NCBI GenBank assembly: GCA_900078375.1
Contig: FLQS01000041.1
Coordinates: forward strand, 1 to 53,319
Reading direction: 5' to 3'
DNA length: 53,319 bases
Source of the DNA: an uncultured Mycobacterium sp.
GTDB taxonomy: Bacteria; Actinomycetota; Actinomycetes; Mycobacteriales; Mycobacteriaceae
Below the pieces are notes generated by a model that did not search any database, was not told the origin of the DNA, and was given only the letters and a program-made list of their open reading frames with translations. The translations under genes were made by a program, and so were the position numbers. Shown one piece after another: positions 22,273 through 30,470 of the stretch. Position 1 is the first letter of the stretch. Every line of letters begins with the position of its first letter.

Positions 22273-24839
22273 CTTGTTCGCAGGATCTCGACCGTCTCGA
22301 GGCGACGCGCATGGATCACGGGATACACCGCGGCGACCACGATCAACAGGAAAACGACAGTCACCCCCGATTGCAGCGCCCGTTGCGCCACACCCCAGTG
22401 GATCTCGATGCCGTAGTACACCGGTGATCCCAACGACCACAGATACGTCAACCCCACACCACCGAGCGCGCCCAGGCCGGCGACCAACAGGCCGAGAAGG
22501 CATGCGTTGGCGACGATTACGGCCTGCTCCTGCCCGGACGTCACCCCGATTGCGCGCAACGCGGCCCGCTCACGCTTGCGTTGCACCAATCCCAGCACGA
22601 ACACGTTGAGCAGGCTCAGGCCGGCGGCGGCCATCACCACGTAGCCGGCGAGCGTGAACGGTTGCAGAAACCGGCTGATCCCGGTGGCGGCCACCGAGCG
22701 CCATTGTTCGTTGTCGTACACCCACAATCCGGCATCCAACTTGAGGAAATCACCACGGTGGGCACTCGCCTCAGCCACCGACGGGTAAGCCACCGCCACC
22801 TGATCGCGTACCGCGGCCCACTGGGAGCGTGCCAATCTCTCGGCCACCACGACGATATCGCCCACCGCGGCGTCATTGACCATCTGCGGATGAAAGATTC
22901 CGGCCACCCGGAACTGCCTCGGCCCGTTGACGGTGGGCAGCTCGACGGTGTCACCCGCGGCAGCGTGCAATCGGCTGGCGGCGATCTCGCTCAAGCCGAC
23001 CTCTCCGTCCCGCAAGCCTTGCCAGAACGCGTCACCGGCAGCGGTCGGCTCGTACAGCCCTCTGCCGTACCAGTCACCCGGCGAGACGCCGACAACCAGG
23101 CGAGAGGAACTCCCGGACGAGATCGTCGACCGCCAGCGGGATGAGGCGCTGCGCCCGTCAGCGGCGCCGGACACCAGCTCGAACGTGGAGTCGGAGATCT
23201 GGCCGTCGCGCTGATCGAGCACCGACTGCGGGGCGATCAGCAAGGCGGCGGGAAAGCGGTCAGGCTTCTGCGCGGCAACCTGGTCCGTGCCGAGCAGTTG
23301 CATGCTGTAGGCGCCGATGGCGAAACTGGTGCTCTCGGCCAGCAACGCGGCGGAGAACGCGAAAAGCAGTGCGTAGCGCCGGAAGTCGGCACTCAGCAGG
23401 CGCCCGACGGCGGGGCGTGCGATGGTCAGCCCCCCGATCAGCACGCCGGCAGCGCGTGGGGCGATCCACACCGTCACCAAGACCAACCCGAACAACCCCA
23501 CCGTCATGCCGTTGATGCCCACATTCAGCGGCAGCGACCCGCGGTGGAAAATCCTCAACAGGACCACCGATGCCGCCAGCAAGCCCGCCCCGATGAACAA
23601 CGGCCAGATCGGGATGGACCTGGCCCGCTGCACGCCGCCGGCGCTCGCCATCGACGCCAACGGTCCGTCACGGACCAACCTGGCCGCCGGCCCGATCATC
23701 GCGAGGACACCGCAGACGATCCCCGCGGCCGCCCCGAGCAGAATCAGGCTCGGCGCGAAATGCGCAGCGATGGTGCCACCGGACCCCGACAACATGGACT
23801 GCCCGAAACTCCCGACCAGATAGCTGCCGAGGAGAAATCCGCTGGGTACTCCCGCCAGTCCGCCGACGAGGCCGACCACTGCGCCTTCGGCGACCATCCC
23901 GGCGAACAGCCCGACCGGCCCGGCGCCGATCGCGCCGATGGTTCCCATCACCGCGCGCCGGTCCTCCACGGCCAACAGGATGGTGTTCACCGCGATCAGG
24001 ATGCCGACGATGATGCCGGCCACCGCAACCAGATTGAACGTCTGCGCACCGTTCTCGAACACGGCCGGCAGGTGCGGACGGGGCGGACCGGTGGTTGCGA
24101 CACCGGCGACCACCCGATCGATATCGGCGGCGACGCGCGATCCTTCGGCGCCGTGCTTCGGGACGACGAACGCGGACGTGACGTACCCGGGCGAACCGAG
24201 CAGCGTCGCGGCGATGTCGGCCGACGGAGCCAACACCACATAGCCGTCGTTGATGCCCTCGACGCGGTCGAACTCCGCGAACGTCCACCCCAGATGCGCG
24301 GCGCCGGGAGGCAGACCGGGGATGCGCAGCTCGTCGCCGAGGTTCAGGCCATGTCGCTGCGCGATGACCGCCGGAATCTGCAACGGCACACCCGGACCGG
24401 GTGCGGGCTCAACGCTGCGGGCGCGCTGCTCGCAGTCGAACGAGCCCACCAGCAACTCGATCTGGCAGGAGCCGCCGAGCAGGAAGAAGCCATGACTGCT
24501 GCCGCGCGGCATCTCCAGTGGCGTCAGGCCCGCGACCACCGGAATGACCGCGGCCGCCCCCGTCACGTCGGCCTGCAGCCGATTGACGATCGCGACCGGC
24601 AACCGGCCACTCACGTCCGGTGTCACCTCGACCACACCGGTGTCGGCGGCGTGGGCAAGCGACGGGCCGAAGGCGTCGAAGGGGCGCACCAGCTCGGATT
24701 TGAGGATCAGGACTCCGAGCACCACCGTCACTCCCAGCGCGACACCGATCACGCTGAGCAGCGTCCGGCGCCAGTCCGCGATCAGCGCCGCGAGATGGAT
24801 GCGCCGCAACGACATCCATCCGGCGCGCAGCCGTCGCAT
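22269..24839 (-). CDS. FtsX-type ABC transporter permease
   Basis: An 856-residue permease with two FtsX-type domains. The N-terminal span is TLLSVIGVALGVTVVLGVLI, followed by a large extracytoplasmic domain of about 200 residues. A block of spans begins AGIIVGILIAVNTILLAVED, then a second extracytoplasmic domain, and a final set is seen in TLAGYVVMAAAGLSLLNVFV and GLLVAGLGALGGVGLTYLW. This is the MacB/LolE-like duplicated arrangement that exports or relocates lipids, lipoproteins or drugs in a mechanotransmission manner. The ATG at 24839 overlaps the ATPase stop (TGATG). Its function depends on the ATPase gene, which is frameshifted. It converges with the BAHD gene, overlapping by four bases. 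Confidence 0.9.
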   Translation of the reverse strand: MRRLRAGWMSLRRIHLAALIADWRRTLLSVIGVALGVTVVLGVLILKSELVRPFDAFGPSLAHAADTGVVEVTPDVSGRLPVAIVNRLQADVTGAAAVIPVVAGLTPLEMPRGSSHGFFLLGGSCQIELLVGSFDCEQRARSVEPAPGPGVPLQIPAVIAQRHGLNLGDELRIPGLPPGAAHLGWTFAEFDRVEGINDGYVVLAPSADIAATLLGSPGYVTSAFVVPKHGAEGSRVAADIDRVVAGVATTGPPRPHLPAVFENGAQTFNLVAVAGIIVGILIAVNTILLAVEDRRAVMGTIGAIGAGPVGLFAGMVAEGAVVGLVGGLAGVPSGFLLGSYLVGSFGQSMLSGSGGTIAAHFAPSLILLGAAAGIVCGVLAMIGPAARLVRDGPLASMASAGGVQRARSIPIWPLFIGAGLLAASVVLLRIFHRGSLPLNVGINGMTVGLFGLVLVTVWIAPRAAGVLIGGLTIARPAVGRLLSADFRRYALLFAFSAALLAESTSFAIGAYSMQLLGTDQVAAQKPDRFPAALLIAPQSVLDQRDGQISDSTFELVSGAADGRSASSRWRSTISSGSSSRLVVGVSPGDWYGRGLYEPTAAGDAFWQGLRDGEVGLSEIAASRLHAAAGDTVELPTVNGPRQFRVAGIFHPQMVNDAAVGDIVVVAERLARSQWAAVRDQVAVAYPSVAEASAHRGDFLKLDAGLWVYDNEQWRSVAATGISRFLQPFTLAGYVVMAAAGLSLLNVFVLGLVQRKRERAALRAIGVTSGQEQAVIVANACLLGLLVAGLGALGGVGLTYLWSLGSPVYYGIEIHWGVAQRALQSGVTVVFLLIVVAAVYPVIHARRLETVEILRTS

Positions 24840-25539
24840 CACGGTTCCGCAGGTAGCGCCGCGTCGACCGCGCGGGCGCGCCCGTCGACCAGGTGCAGCT
24901 CGCGGGACCCATAGCGCGCGGCGGCCGGGTCGTGGGTCACCATCACGACGGCCGTGCCGTCTTCGTCGGACAGCGCCCGCAACAGACCCAGGACTTCGGC
25001 CGAGGAATGACTGTCGAGATTTCCGGTCGGCTCGTCGGCAAGAACGATCGACGGCCGGGCCACCAGCGCCGGGCCACCGCCACCCTCTGCATCTGTCCCC
25101 CCGACAGTTCGGCCGGCCGGTGGCGCGCGCGATCGCCGAGCCCGATGCGGTGAAGTAACTCGATCGCCCGCGCGTCGGCTTCTCGCGCTGACACCCCGTC
25201 CAGGACCAGCGGCAATGACACATTCTCGACCGCGGTCAACATGGGCACCAGGTTGAAGAACTGAAACACGAAGCCGAGGTTGCGCCGTCGGAACGTGGCG
25301 CGCGCCCCGGTGCTCATCGACCAGACGTCCTGGCCGGTCACCGCCACCGTGCCGCTGTCGGGCGCGTCCAATCCGCCGGCAATGTGAAGCAGGGTGGACT
25401 TGCCCGCGCCCGATGGTCCGGTCACGACCACGAATTCGCCTGCCTCCAACGTGAAGTCGAAGTCGACGAGCACATGTACCTGCTCGTCGCCGCGTCGGTA
25501 CGTCTTGTGCACGCCGTTGAGCTGCAGTACGGCCGCCAT
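24839..25539 (-). pseudogene. ABC transporter ATPase with a one-base frameshift
   Basis: The N-terminal part reads from ATG 25539 (MAAVLQLNGVHKTYRRGDEQ) with Walker A GPSGAGKST, Q-loop FVFQFFNLVP and signature LSGGQMQRVAVAR. It then leaves frame. The other frame resumes at once with ALVARPSIVLADEPTGNLDS (Walker B), the D-loop, and MVTHDPAAARYG (H-loop). Inserting one G between the CCCGG and CGCTGG on the coding strand, at about 25070, restores a normal 233-residue LolD/MacB-type ATPase. So a single base has been lost: either a real recent mutation, which would leave the transporter without a motor, or a sequencing/assembly error. Everything else, including coupling to the permease, looks intact. 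Confidence 0.88.
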
Positions 25540-25572
25540 CGATCGATCCTCGGGCGCACACGGCGCGGTGCG

Positions 25573-25600
25573 TGCAGTAGCGCACTACTGCATTACTGCA
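25573..25600 (-). promoter_or_regulatory. TGCAGTA repeat cluster upstream of the ABC operon (candidate operator)
   Basis: Three copies of TGCAGTA lie within 28 bp: one at 25573-25579 on the plus strand and two inverted copies at 25586-25592 and 25594-25600. The first two form a perfect 8-nt-arm dyad (TGCAGTAG/CTACTGCA, 4-nt centre). The cluster lies 34 bp before the ATPase start, where a repressor of the GntR, TetR or MarR type would sit. No regulator gene is adjacent. Confidence 0.5.
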
Positions 25601-25632
25601 CTACCGAACTCCGGCGAGCCGGATGCCGCCGA

Positions 25633-25674
25633 TTAGTTGGCGTGCAGCGCCTCTGTCTAATTGGCGTGCAACGC
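25633..25674 (-). repeat. Duplicated 3' end of dapD
   Basis: The last five codons and stop of dapD (25674-25657, encoding ALHAN-stop) recur 24 bp downstream in the same frame (25650-25633). The 18-bp copies match at 15 positions. All three differences are silent: TTG/CTG, AAT/AAC and TAG/TAA. This looks like the residue of a second, diverged dapD tail, for example from recombination or a partial tandem duplication. Confidence 0.6.
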
Positions 25675-26601
25675 CGTGTTGAGCGCGATGCCCTTGCCGT
25701 CGCGGTTCACCACTTCGACCGCGCCGGTCACCGAATTACGTCGGAACAGAAGGTTGTTCGCGCCGGAGAACTCGCGTGCCTTCACGGTCTCGCCGTCCGG
25801 GGTGGTGACCTTGGTGCCCGCCGTGACATACAAGCCGGCCTCGACGATGCAGTCGTCGCCCAGCGAGATGCCCAGGCCCGCGTTGGCGCCCAGCAGGCAG
25901 CGCTTGCCGACCGAGATCACCTGGGTGCCGCCACCGGACAGCGTTCCCATGATGGAGGCGCCGCCACCGACGTCGGAGCCGTCGTCGACGACGACACCCG
26001 CCGAGATACGGCCCTCGACCATCGAGGCGCCCAACGTGCCGGCATTGAAGTTCACGAAACCCTCGTGCATGACGGTGGTGCCCGGCGCCAGGTGCGCACC
26101 CAGGCGGACCCGATCGGCGTCGGCGATCCGCACGCCGGTCGGCATCACGTAGTCGACCATCCGCGGGAACTTGTCCACTCCGTACACCGTCACGTGGCCG
26201 CGGTGGCGCAGCCGCAGCCGCGTCTGCTCGAAGCCCTCGATCTGGCACGGCCCGAAGTTGGTCCACACCACGTTGGTCAGCGCCCCGAAGATGCCGTCGA
26301 GGTTCAGCCCGTGGGGCTCGACCAGCCGATGCGACAGCAGGTGCAGCCGCAGGTAGGCGTCATAGGTGTCGGCCGGCTTGTCGCCCAGGTCGGCGACCAC
26401 CGTGCGCACGACGATGGTCTCGACGCCGCGCGCCGCGTCGGGTCCGGCCAGGGCGGTCAGATCCTCGGGCGCGTCATCGGCTGAGAGCCGCGTGCTGCCC
26501 GACGGGGTGTAGGCGCCCAGCTCGGGTTCCGGGAACCAGGTGTCGAGGACGGTGCCGTCCTCGGTGATGGTGGCCAGTCCGAAGCCCGCAGCAGAAGTCA
26601 C
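25657..26601 (-). CDS. dapD: Tetrahydrodipicolinate N-succinyltransferase
   Basis: A 314-residue enzyme of the succinylase branch of lysine and meso-diaminopimelate synthesis; it transfers succinyl from succinyl-CoA to tetrahydrodipicolinate. The middle carries the left-handed beta-helix of hexapeptide repeats (TTVMHEGFVNFNAGTLGASM, VVVDDGSDVGGGASIMGTL, LLGANAGLGISLGDDCIVEA). The EGFVN and GTLGASMVEG segments mark the actinobacterial class of DapD (Rv1201c). It is divergent from dapE, the next but one enzyme in the pathway, with a 47-bp spacer. The C-terminus ends ALHAN, and this tail is partly duplicated after the stop. Confidence 0.96.
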   Translation of the reverse strand: MTSAAGFGLATITEDGTVLDTWFPEPELGAYTPSGSTRLSADDAPEDLTALAGPDAARGVETIVVRTVVADLGDKPADTYDAYLRLHLLSHRLVEPHGLNLDGIFGALTNVVWTNFGPCQIEGFEQTRLRLRHRGHVTVYGVDKFPRMVDYVMPTGVRIADADRVRLGAHLAPGTTVMHEGFVNFNAGTLGASMVEGRISAGVVVDDGSDVGGGASIMGTLSGGGTQVISVGKRCLLGANAGLGISLGDDCIVEAGLYVTAGTKVTTPDGETVKAREFSGANNLLFRRNSVTGAVEVVNRDGKGIALNTALHAN

Positions 26602-26648
26602 GGTGCTCCACCGTAATACATCGGCGCCGCCCGCTAGCCTGGGAAGTT

Positions 26649-27725
26649 GTGTCCGACCCTGTACTAGACCTATGCGCTGACCCGATCGCGCTGACCGCCT
26701 CGCTCGTCGACATTCCGAGCGTCTCGCGCGACGAGGCCAGGATCGCCGACGAGGTGGAAGCCGCGCTGCGTGCGCAGACCCGCGGCTACGAGATCGTCCG
26801 CAACGGTGACGCGGTGCTGGCGCGCACGAACTTCGGCCTGCCCTCGCGGGTGGTGCTGGCCGGACACCTGGACACCGTGCCGATCGCCGACAACCTGCCG
26901 TCCCGCTTCGACGGCGACCACCTGTTCGGTTGTGGCACCTCGGACATGAAATCCGGCGATGCGGTGTTCCTGCACCTGGCCGCTACCATCGCCGAACCGG
27001 CCCACGACATCACCTTGATCTTCTACGACTGCGAGGAGATCGAAGCCTCGGCCAACGGCCTCAACCGCATCCAGCGCGAGCTTCCGGACTGGCTGCACGC
27101 CGACGTCGCGATCCTGGGTGAACCGTCCGGCGGCTACATCGAGGCAGGCTGCCAGGGCACCCTGCGGGTGGTCATCTCGGCGGACGGAACCCGGGCGCAC
27201 TCGGCACGATCCTGGTTGGGCGACAACGCGATTCACAAACTCGGGGCGGTGCTGGACCGGCTCTCGAGCTACGACGCCCGCATCGTCGACATCGACGGCT
27301 GCACCTACCGGGAGGGACTCTCGGCGGTGCGGATCGAGGGCGGGGTGGCCGGCAACGTCATCCCCGACGCTGCCGCGCTGACCGTCAACTTCCGCTTCGC
27401 GCCCGACCGGTCACCGGAGGCCGCGCTGGCCCATGTGCGGGAGGTGTTCGACGGGCTCGACGTGCACCTGGAGCAGACCGACGTGGCCGCAGGCGCGCTC
27501 CCGGGGCTGCATCACCCCGCGGCGGCGGCGCTGGTGGCGGCGGCCGACGGGCTGGTGCGTGCCAAGTACGGCTGGACCGACGTCGCCCGGTTCGCCGCGC
27601 TCGGCATCCCCGCGGTGAACTACGGTCCCGGCGACCCGAACCTGGCACACAAGCGCGACGAGCGGGTGGCGGTCGCGCAGATCAGCGCCGTCGCCGGCAC
27701 CTTGCGGCGCTACCTGACGGCCTGA
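26649..27725 (+). CDS. dapE: Succinyl-diaminopimelate desuccinylase
   Basis: A 358-residue M20-family zinc peptidase that removes succinate from N-succinyl-LL-diaminopimelate. Metal-site motifs are visible in order: VLAGHLDTVP (His ligand and catalytic Asp), FGCGTSDMKSGDAVFL (bridging Asp), FYDCEEIEASANG (catalytic Glu pair) and, near the C-terminus, NYGPGDPNLAHKRDE with the last His ligand. The GTG start at 26649 has no ribosome binding site. A TAGCCT hexamer ends eight bases before it, suggesting a leaderless or nearly leaderless mRNA. The 3' end overlaps the convergent ATPase gene by 16 bp. Confidence 0.95.
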   Translation: MSDPVLDLCADPIALTASLVDIPSVSRDEARIADEVEAALRAQTRGYEIVRNGDAVLARTNFGLPSRVVLAGHLDTVPIADNLPSRFDGDHLFGCGTSDMKSGDAVFLHLAATIAEPAHDITLIFYDCEEIEASANGLNRIQRELPDWLHADVAILGEPSGGYIEAGCQGTLRVVISADGTRAHSARSWLGDNAIHKLGAVLDRLSSYDARIVDIDGCTYREGLSAVRIEGGVAGNVIPDAAALTVNFRFAPDRSPEAALAHVREVFDGLDVHLEQTDVAAGALPGLHHPAAAALVAAADGLVRAKYGWTDVARFAALGIPAVNYGPGDPNLAHKRDERVAVAQISAVAGTLRRYLTA

Positions 27726-29773
27726 ACCCCGGCCTCGGCCAGTTTCACCAGCGCGGTGGCGGCGTGCGTATCGCCCAGCCGCTCGGCCTGGTCCCACGCC
27801 CACACCGCGACCCCCAGCTGCCCGCTGCGCTCGGCGCCACGCGCCGCCTCCCGCGCCGCCTCGACAGCCCCGTCGGCGTCGCTCATTGCCGCCAGCTGCC
27901 AGGCGCGCGCCACCCCCAACTCGGGGGCGAACAACGCCGACTTGGTGCCGTGCCGGGACTCGGCGCGGCTCAGCGTCTTGGCCGACTCGGCGATCTCACC
28001 CCGCTGGGCCAGCGCAGTGGCCAGATACATCAGGGACAGCGGGCCCCAGGAATAGCCGGTCCGATCCAGGGTCGCCGCGGCCGGGCCGAGCAGGCGCGCC
28101 GCGCCCGCCGGGTCGCCCTGGGCGATCAGCACCTGGGCCATCAGCACCTCACCGATCGACCGGCCGGGCTGGGCCAGCTCGGCGAAATCGGTGAACTCAC
28201 TGGCGGTCTCGTGCGCGGCATCGGACTGCCCGGCCATCAGCAGCGTCGTCGTCTGCGCCAGGCCCACGGTGAACCGCAGCAGCCCGGGATGCTCGGCGCC
28301 CAACGCCCGCTGCACCAGCGGACCCACCTGATCGAACCGGCCCATCCGCGCCGCGCTCAACGCCGACGCGCTGGCCGCCCACGCCACCGCCATGTCCTCG
28401 GCCTCCGGGGCAGCCAGCACCTCGGCCGCGATCTCGACCGCTCGCGCGAGGTTGCCGGCATTCATCGCGAATGTCGCGGACAGCGCATCCAATGTCAGGC
28501 GGTCCGCGGTCGTGCTGATCCGTTTGCGGATGTTCTGCAGGAACGCGGTGGCGCGCTCGGGTTCTGAGAGCATCCAGAACTGGTTGGCCGCCCGCGGCAA
28601 CGCCCACGCCATCACCTCGGCCTCGGAGAGCGAGTCGGCATCGACGGCGGCCAGCACCGAATCCGCTTCGCGGCCGCGGCCCTGCCAGGCCAGCGCATAA
28701 CTCAGCGCCAGCCGCGCATCGAAACGCTCGGAGCGCGCCAGCGCCGCACCGGCGAGCCGTTCGCTCACGCTCAGATCGCCCAGCCGCAGCGCCTGCTGGG
28801 CGGCCGTCACCACGTCGTCGACGGGCTCGGGTGCGTCGCTGTCCAGCGCCAGCACCGCCCGGCCCAATCGGTCGGCGAGGTCGCGGCAGGGCTGGGTGGC
28901 CAGCTGGGTCACGATCTCGGTGCGCAGCCGGCGGGCGTCGGCCGGGTCGGCCGTCCGGGCCGCCCGCTCGAGGAACAGTGGGTGACCGGCATGGACCATC
29001 GAGCCGAATACGGTTGCTGCCCCGGCTCTTTCGGCCTGTTCGATGCTGTCCTCGCCGGCCAGTGCGGCGAGGTCGGATCGCGAGAGCGGCTCGTGCACCG
29101 TCAGGTAGGCCAGCACCGTGCGCGCAGGCGTGGGCAGCCCGGCCAGGTACGCGTCGACGAGAGCGTCCAGTGAGGTTGCCACCGAATTCGTCTGCGTCAG
29201 CATGCGCAGCTCCAGCGGATTGCCGCCACTGCGCCGGTAGGCGTCGTCGCGCGGCTCGTCCAATGCCCCCAGCACGGCCTCGGTTTCGGCCTCGTCGAGC
29301 GGGCCGACGTCCAGGCGGGCCAGCAGCCCGTCCTCCCACAGTGCGCTCACCACCGACGGCAGCGCTCCGCCCGCCCGCACCGTCACGATGAGGCGCGCCT
29401 GCGCCTGGCGGGCCAACTGATAGACCAGGGTGGCCGAAAGCGGATCGAGCAACTGGGCATCGTCGACGATGATCAGCGCGCTGTCTGCTTGAGCCAGAAG
29501 CGAATCCAGCGCCGAGCGGATCAGCGCCGCCGGCTTGCCGACCTCGGTGACCTCGACCAGCGGACCGAACGCCCCGAACGGCACGCCGGCCTGCGTGCCA
29601 GTGGCGATCACCCGGACCGGGTTCTGCTCTCCGAGCCGGTCGGCGATCTGCTCGGCAAGAGTGGTCTTGCCGGTCCCGTCGGCGCCCACCAGGGCCACCC
29701 CGCCGTGGCTCTCCAGGAGTTCGATCGCGTCGTCTACGGACTGGCGCGGCGCGAGCGGCCACCGAATCGGCAT
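27710..29773 (-). CDS. STAND/AAA-type ATPase with C-terminal helical repeats (Rv1204c-like)
   Basis: A 687-residue protein. The N-terminal P-loop NTPase has Walker A GADGTGKTT (about residues 30-38) and Walker B ALIIVDDAQLLDP (about 97-109). The rest is alanine- and leucine-rich helical repeat sequence, such as VSERLAGAALARSERFDARL and ADSVLAAVDADSLSEAEVMA, resembling TPR arrays of LuxR/MalT-type STAND regulators. The expected C-terminal LuxR helix-turn-helix is absent; the protein ends LVKLAEAGVQAVR. It sits where Rv1204c sits in M. tuberculosis, between dapE and the LOG gene. A signal-dependent scaffold or a regulator lacking its DNA-binding domain are both possible. Confidence 0.82.
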   Translation of the reverse strand: MPIRWPLAPRQSVDDAIELLESHGGVALVGADGTGKTTLAEQIADRLGEQNPVRVIATGTQAGVPFGAFGPLVEVTEVGKPAALIRSALDSLLAQADSALIIVDDAQLLDPLSATLVYQLARQAQARLIVTVRAGGALPSVVSALWEDGLLARLDVGPLDEAETEAVLGALDEPRDDAYRRSGGNPLELRMLTQTNSVATSLDALVDAYLAGLPTPARTVLAYLTVHEPLSRSDLAALAGEDSIEQAERAGAATVFGSMVHAGHPLFLERAARTADPADARRLRTEIVTQLATQPCRDLADRLGRAVLALDSDAPEPVDDVVTAAQQALRLGDLSVSERLAGAALARSERFDARLALSYALAWQGRGREADSVLAAVDADSLSEAEVMAWALPRAANQFWMLSEPERATAFLQNIRKRISTTADRLTLDALSATFAMNAGNLARAVEIAAEVLAAPEAEDMAVAWAASASALSAARMGRFDQVGPLVQRALGAEHPGLLRFTVGLAQTTTLLMAGQSDAAHETASEFTDFAELAQPGRSIGEVLMAQVLIAQGDPAGAARLLGPAAATLDRTGYSWGPLSLMYLATALAQRGEIAESAKTLSRAESRHGTKSALFAPELGVARAWQLAAMSDADGAVEAAREAARGAERSGQLGVAVWAWDQAERLGDTHAATALVKLAEAGVQAVR

Positions 29774-29832
29774 AGCCGGACTTTATTTGCCGGGCCGCCA
29801 CCGGCAGGGCAATAGCCGTAAATCGGCTGCGT

Positions 29833-29838
29833 TAGGTT
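29833..29838 (+). promoter_or_regulatory. Candidate -10 element of a leaderless LOG transcript
   Basis: TAGGTT ends six bases before the GTG start of the LOG gene, so transcription would begin at or next to the start codon. The same arrangement (TTAGGTTTGC then the start) occurs before glgC. Mycobacteria make many leaderless mRNAs. Confidence 0.4.
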
Positions 29839-29844
29839 TGCCAC

Positions 29845-30414
29845 GTGCATCCCGGATCCGAGAACCGTGACGACGAGTGGGCGGTGTGTGTGTACTGCGC
29901 GTCCGGCCCGCGCCACCCTGAGCTGCTCGACCTGGCACACCGGGTGGGTGAGGCGATCGCCGAGCGTGGCTGGACCCTGGTGTCCGGCGGCGGCAACGTC
30001 TCGGCGATGGGGGCGGTGGCCGAGGGAGCGCGGTCCCGCGGCGGGCGCACCGTCGGCGTGATCCCGAAGGCGCTGGTGCATCGTGAGCTGGCCGACGTCG
30101 ACGCCGACGAGCTGATCGTCACCGACACGATGCGGCAGCGCAAACAAGTGATGGAGGACCGCAGCGACGCCTTCCTGGCGCTGCCCGGCGGGATCGGCAC
30201 GCTGGAGGAACTTTTCGAAACGTGGACCGCTGGGTACCTGGGTATGCATGTAAAGCCGGTGGTGCTGCTCGATCCCGCCGGACACTATGACGGACTGCGG
30301 ACCTGGCTGGCATCGCTGGTCGGGCCCGGCTACGTCGCGCAGTCCGCCTTGGACCGGTTGGTGGTCGTCGACGATGTCGCAGCGGCGATCGAGGTCTGCG
30401 CGGCCGGGCGGTAG
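29845..30414 (+). CDS. LOG-family cytokinin riboside 5'-monophosphate phosphoribohydrolase
   Basis: A 189-residue Rossmann-fold enzyme of the TIGR00730/LOG family. The nucleotide-binding segment VYCASGPRHPELLDLAH is followed by GWTLVSGGGNVSAMGAVAEG. The two signature motifs are RKQVMEDRSDAFLALPGG and GGIGTLEELFETW, the PGGxGTxxE motif that supplies the catalytic glutamate. LOG enzymes release free cytokinin-type bases from nucleoside monophosphates. The M. tuberculosis homologue at this locus, Rv1205, is known for cytokinin production. GTG 29845 is used as the start because a TAGGTT hexamer ends six bases upstream and no ribosome binding site is present. Confidence 0.92.
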   Translation: MHPGSENRDDEWAVCVYCASGPRHPELLDLAHRVGEAIAERGWTLVSGGGNVSAMGAVAEGARSRGGRTVGVIPKALVHRELADVDADELIVTDTMRQRKQVMEDRSDAFLALPGGIGTLEELFETWTAGYLGMHVKPVVLLDPAGHYDGLRTWLASLVGPGYVAQSALDRLVVVDDVAAAIEVCAAGR

Positions 30415-30470
30415 CGGCCCGGGGTTACGCTGGCCCGCGGGACGGGCGAGATACGTGGAGGTGGCGCCGA

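Noticed and set aside
23298..24914. 538-codon plus-strand open frame opposite the FtsX permease
   Set aside because: Rich in Gln, Arg, His and Asp in the pattern of an antisense frame; the permease strand has clear membrane spans.
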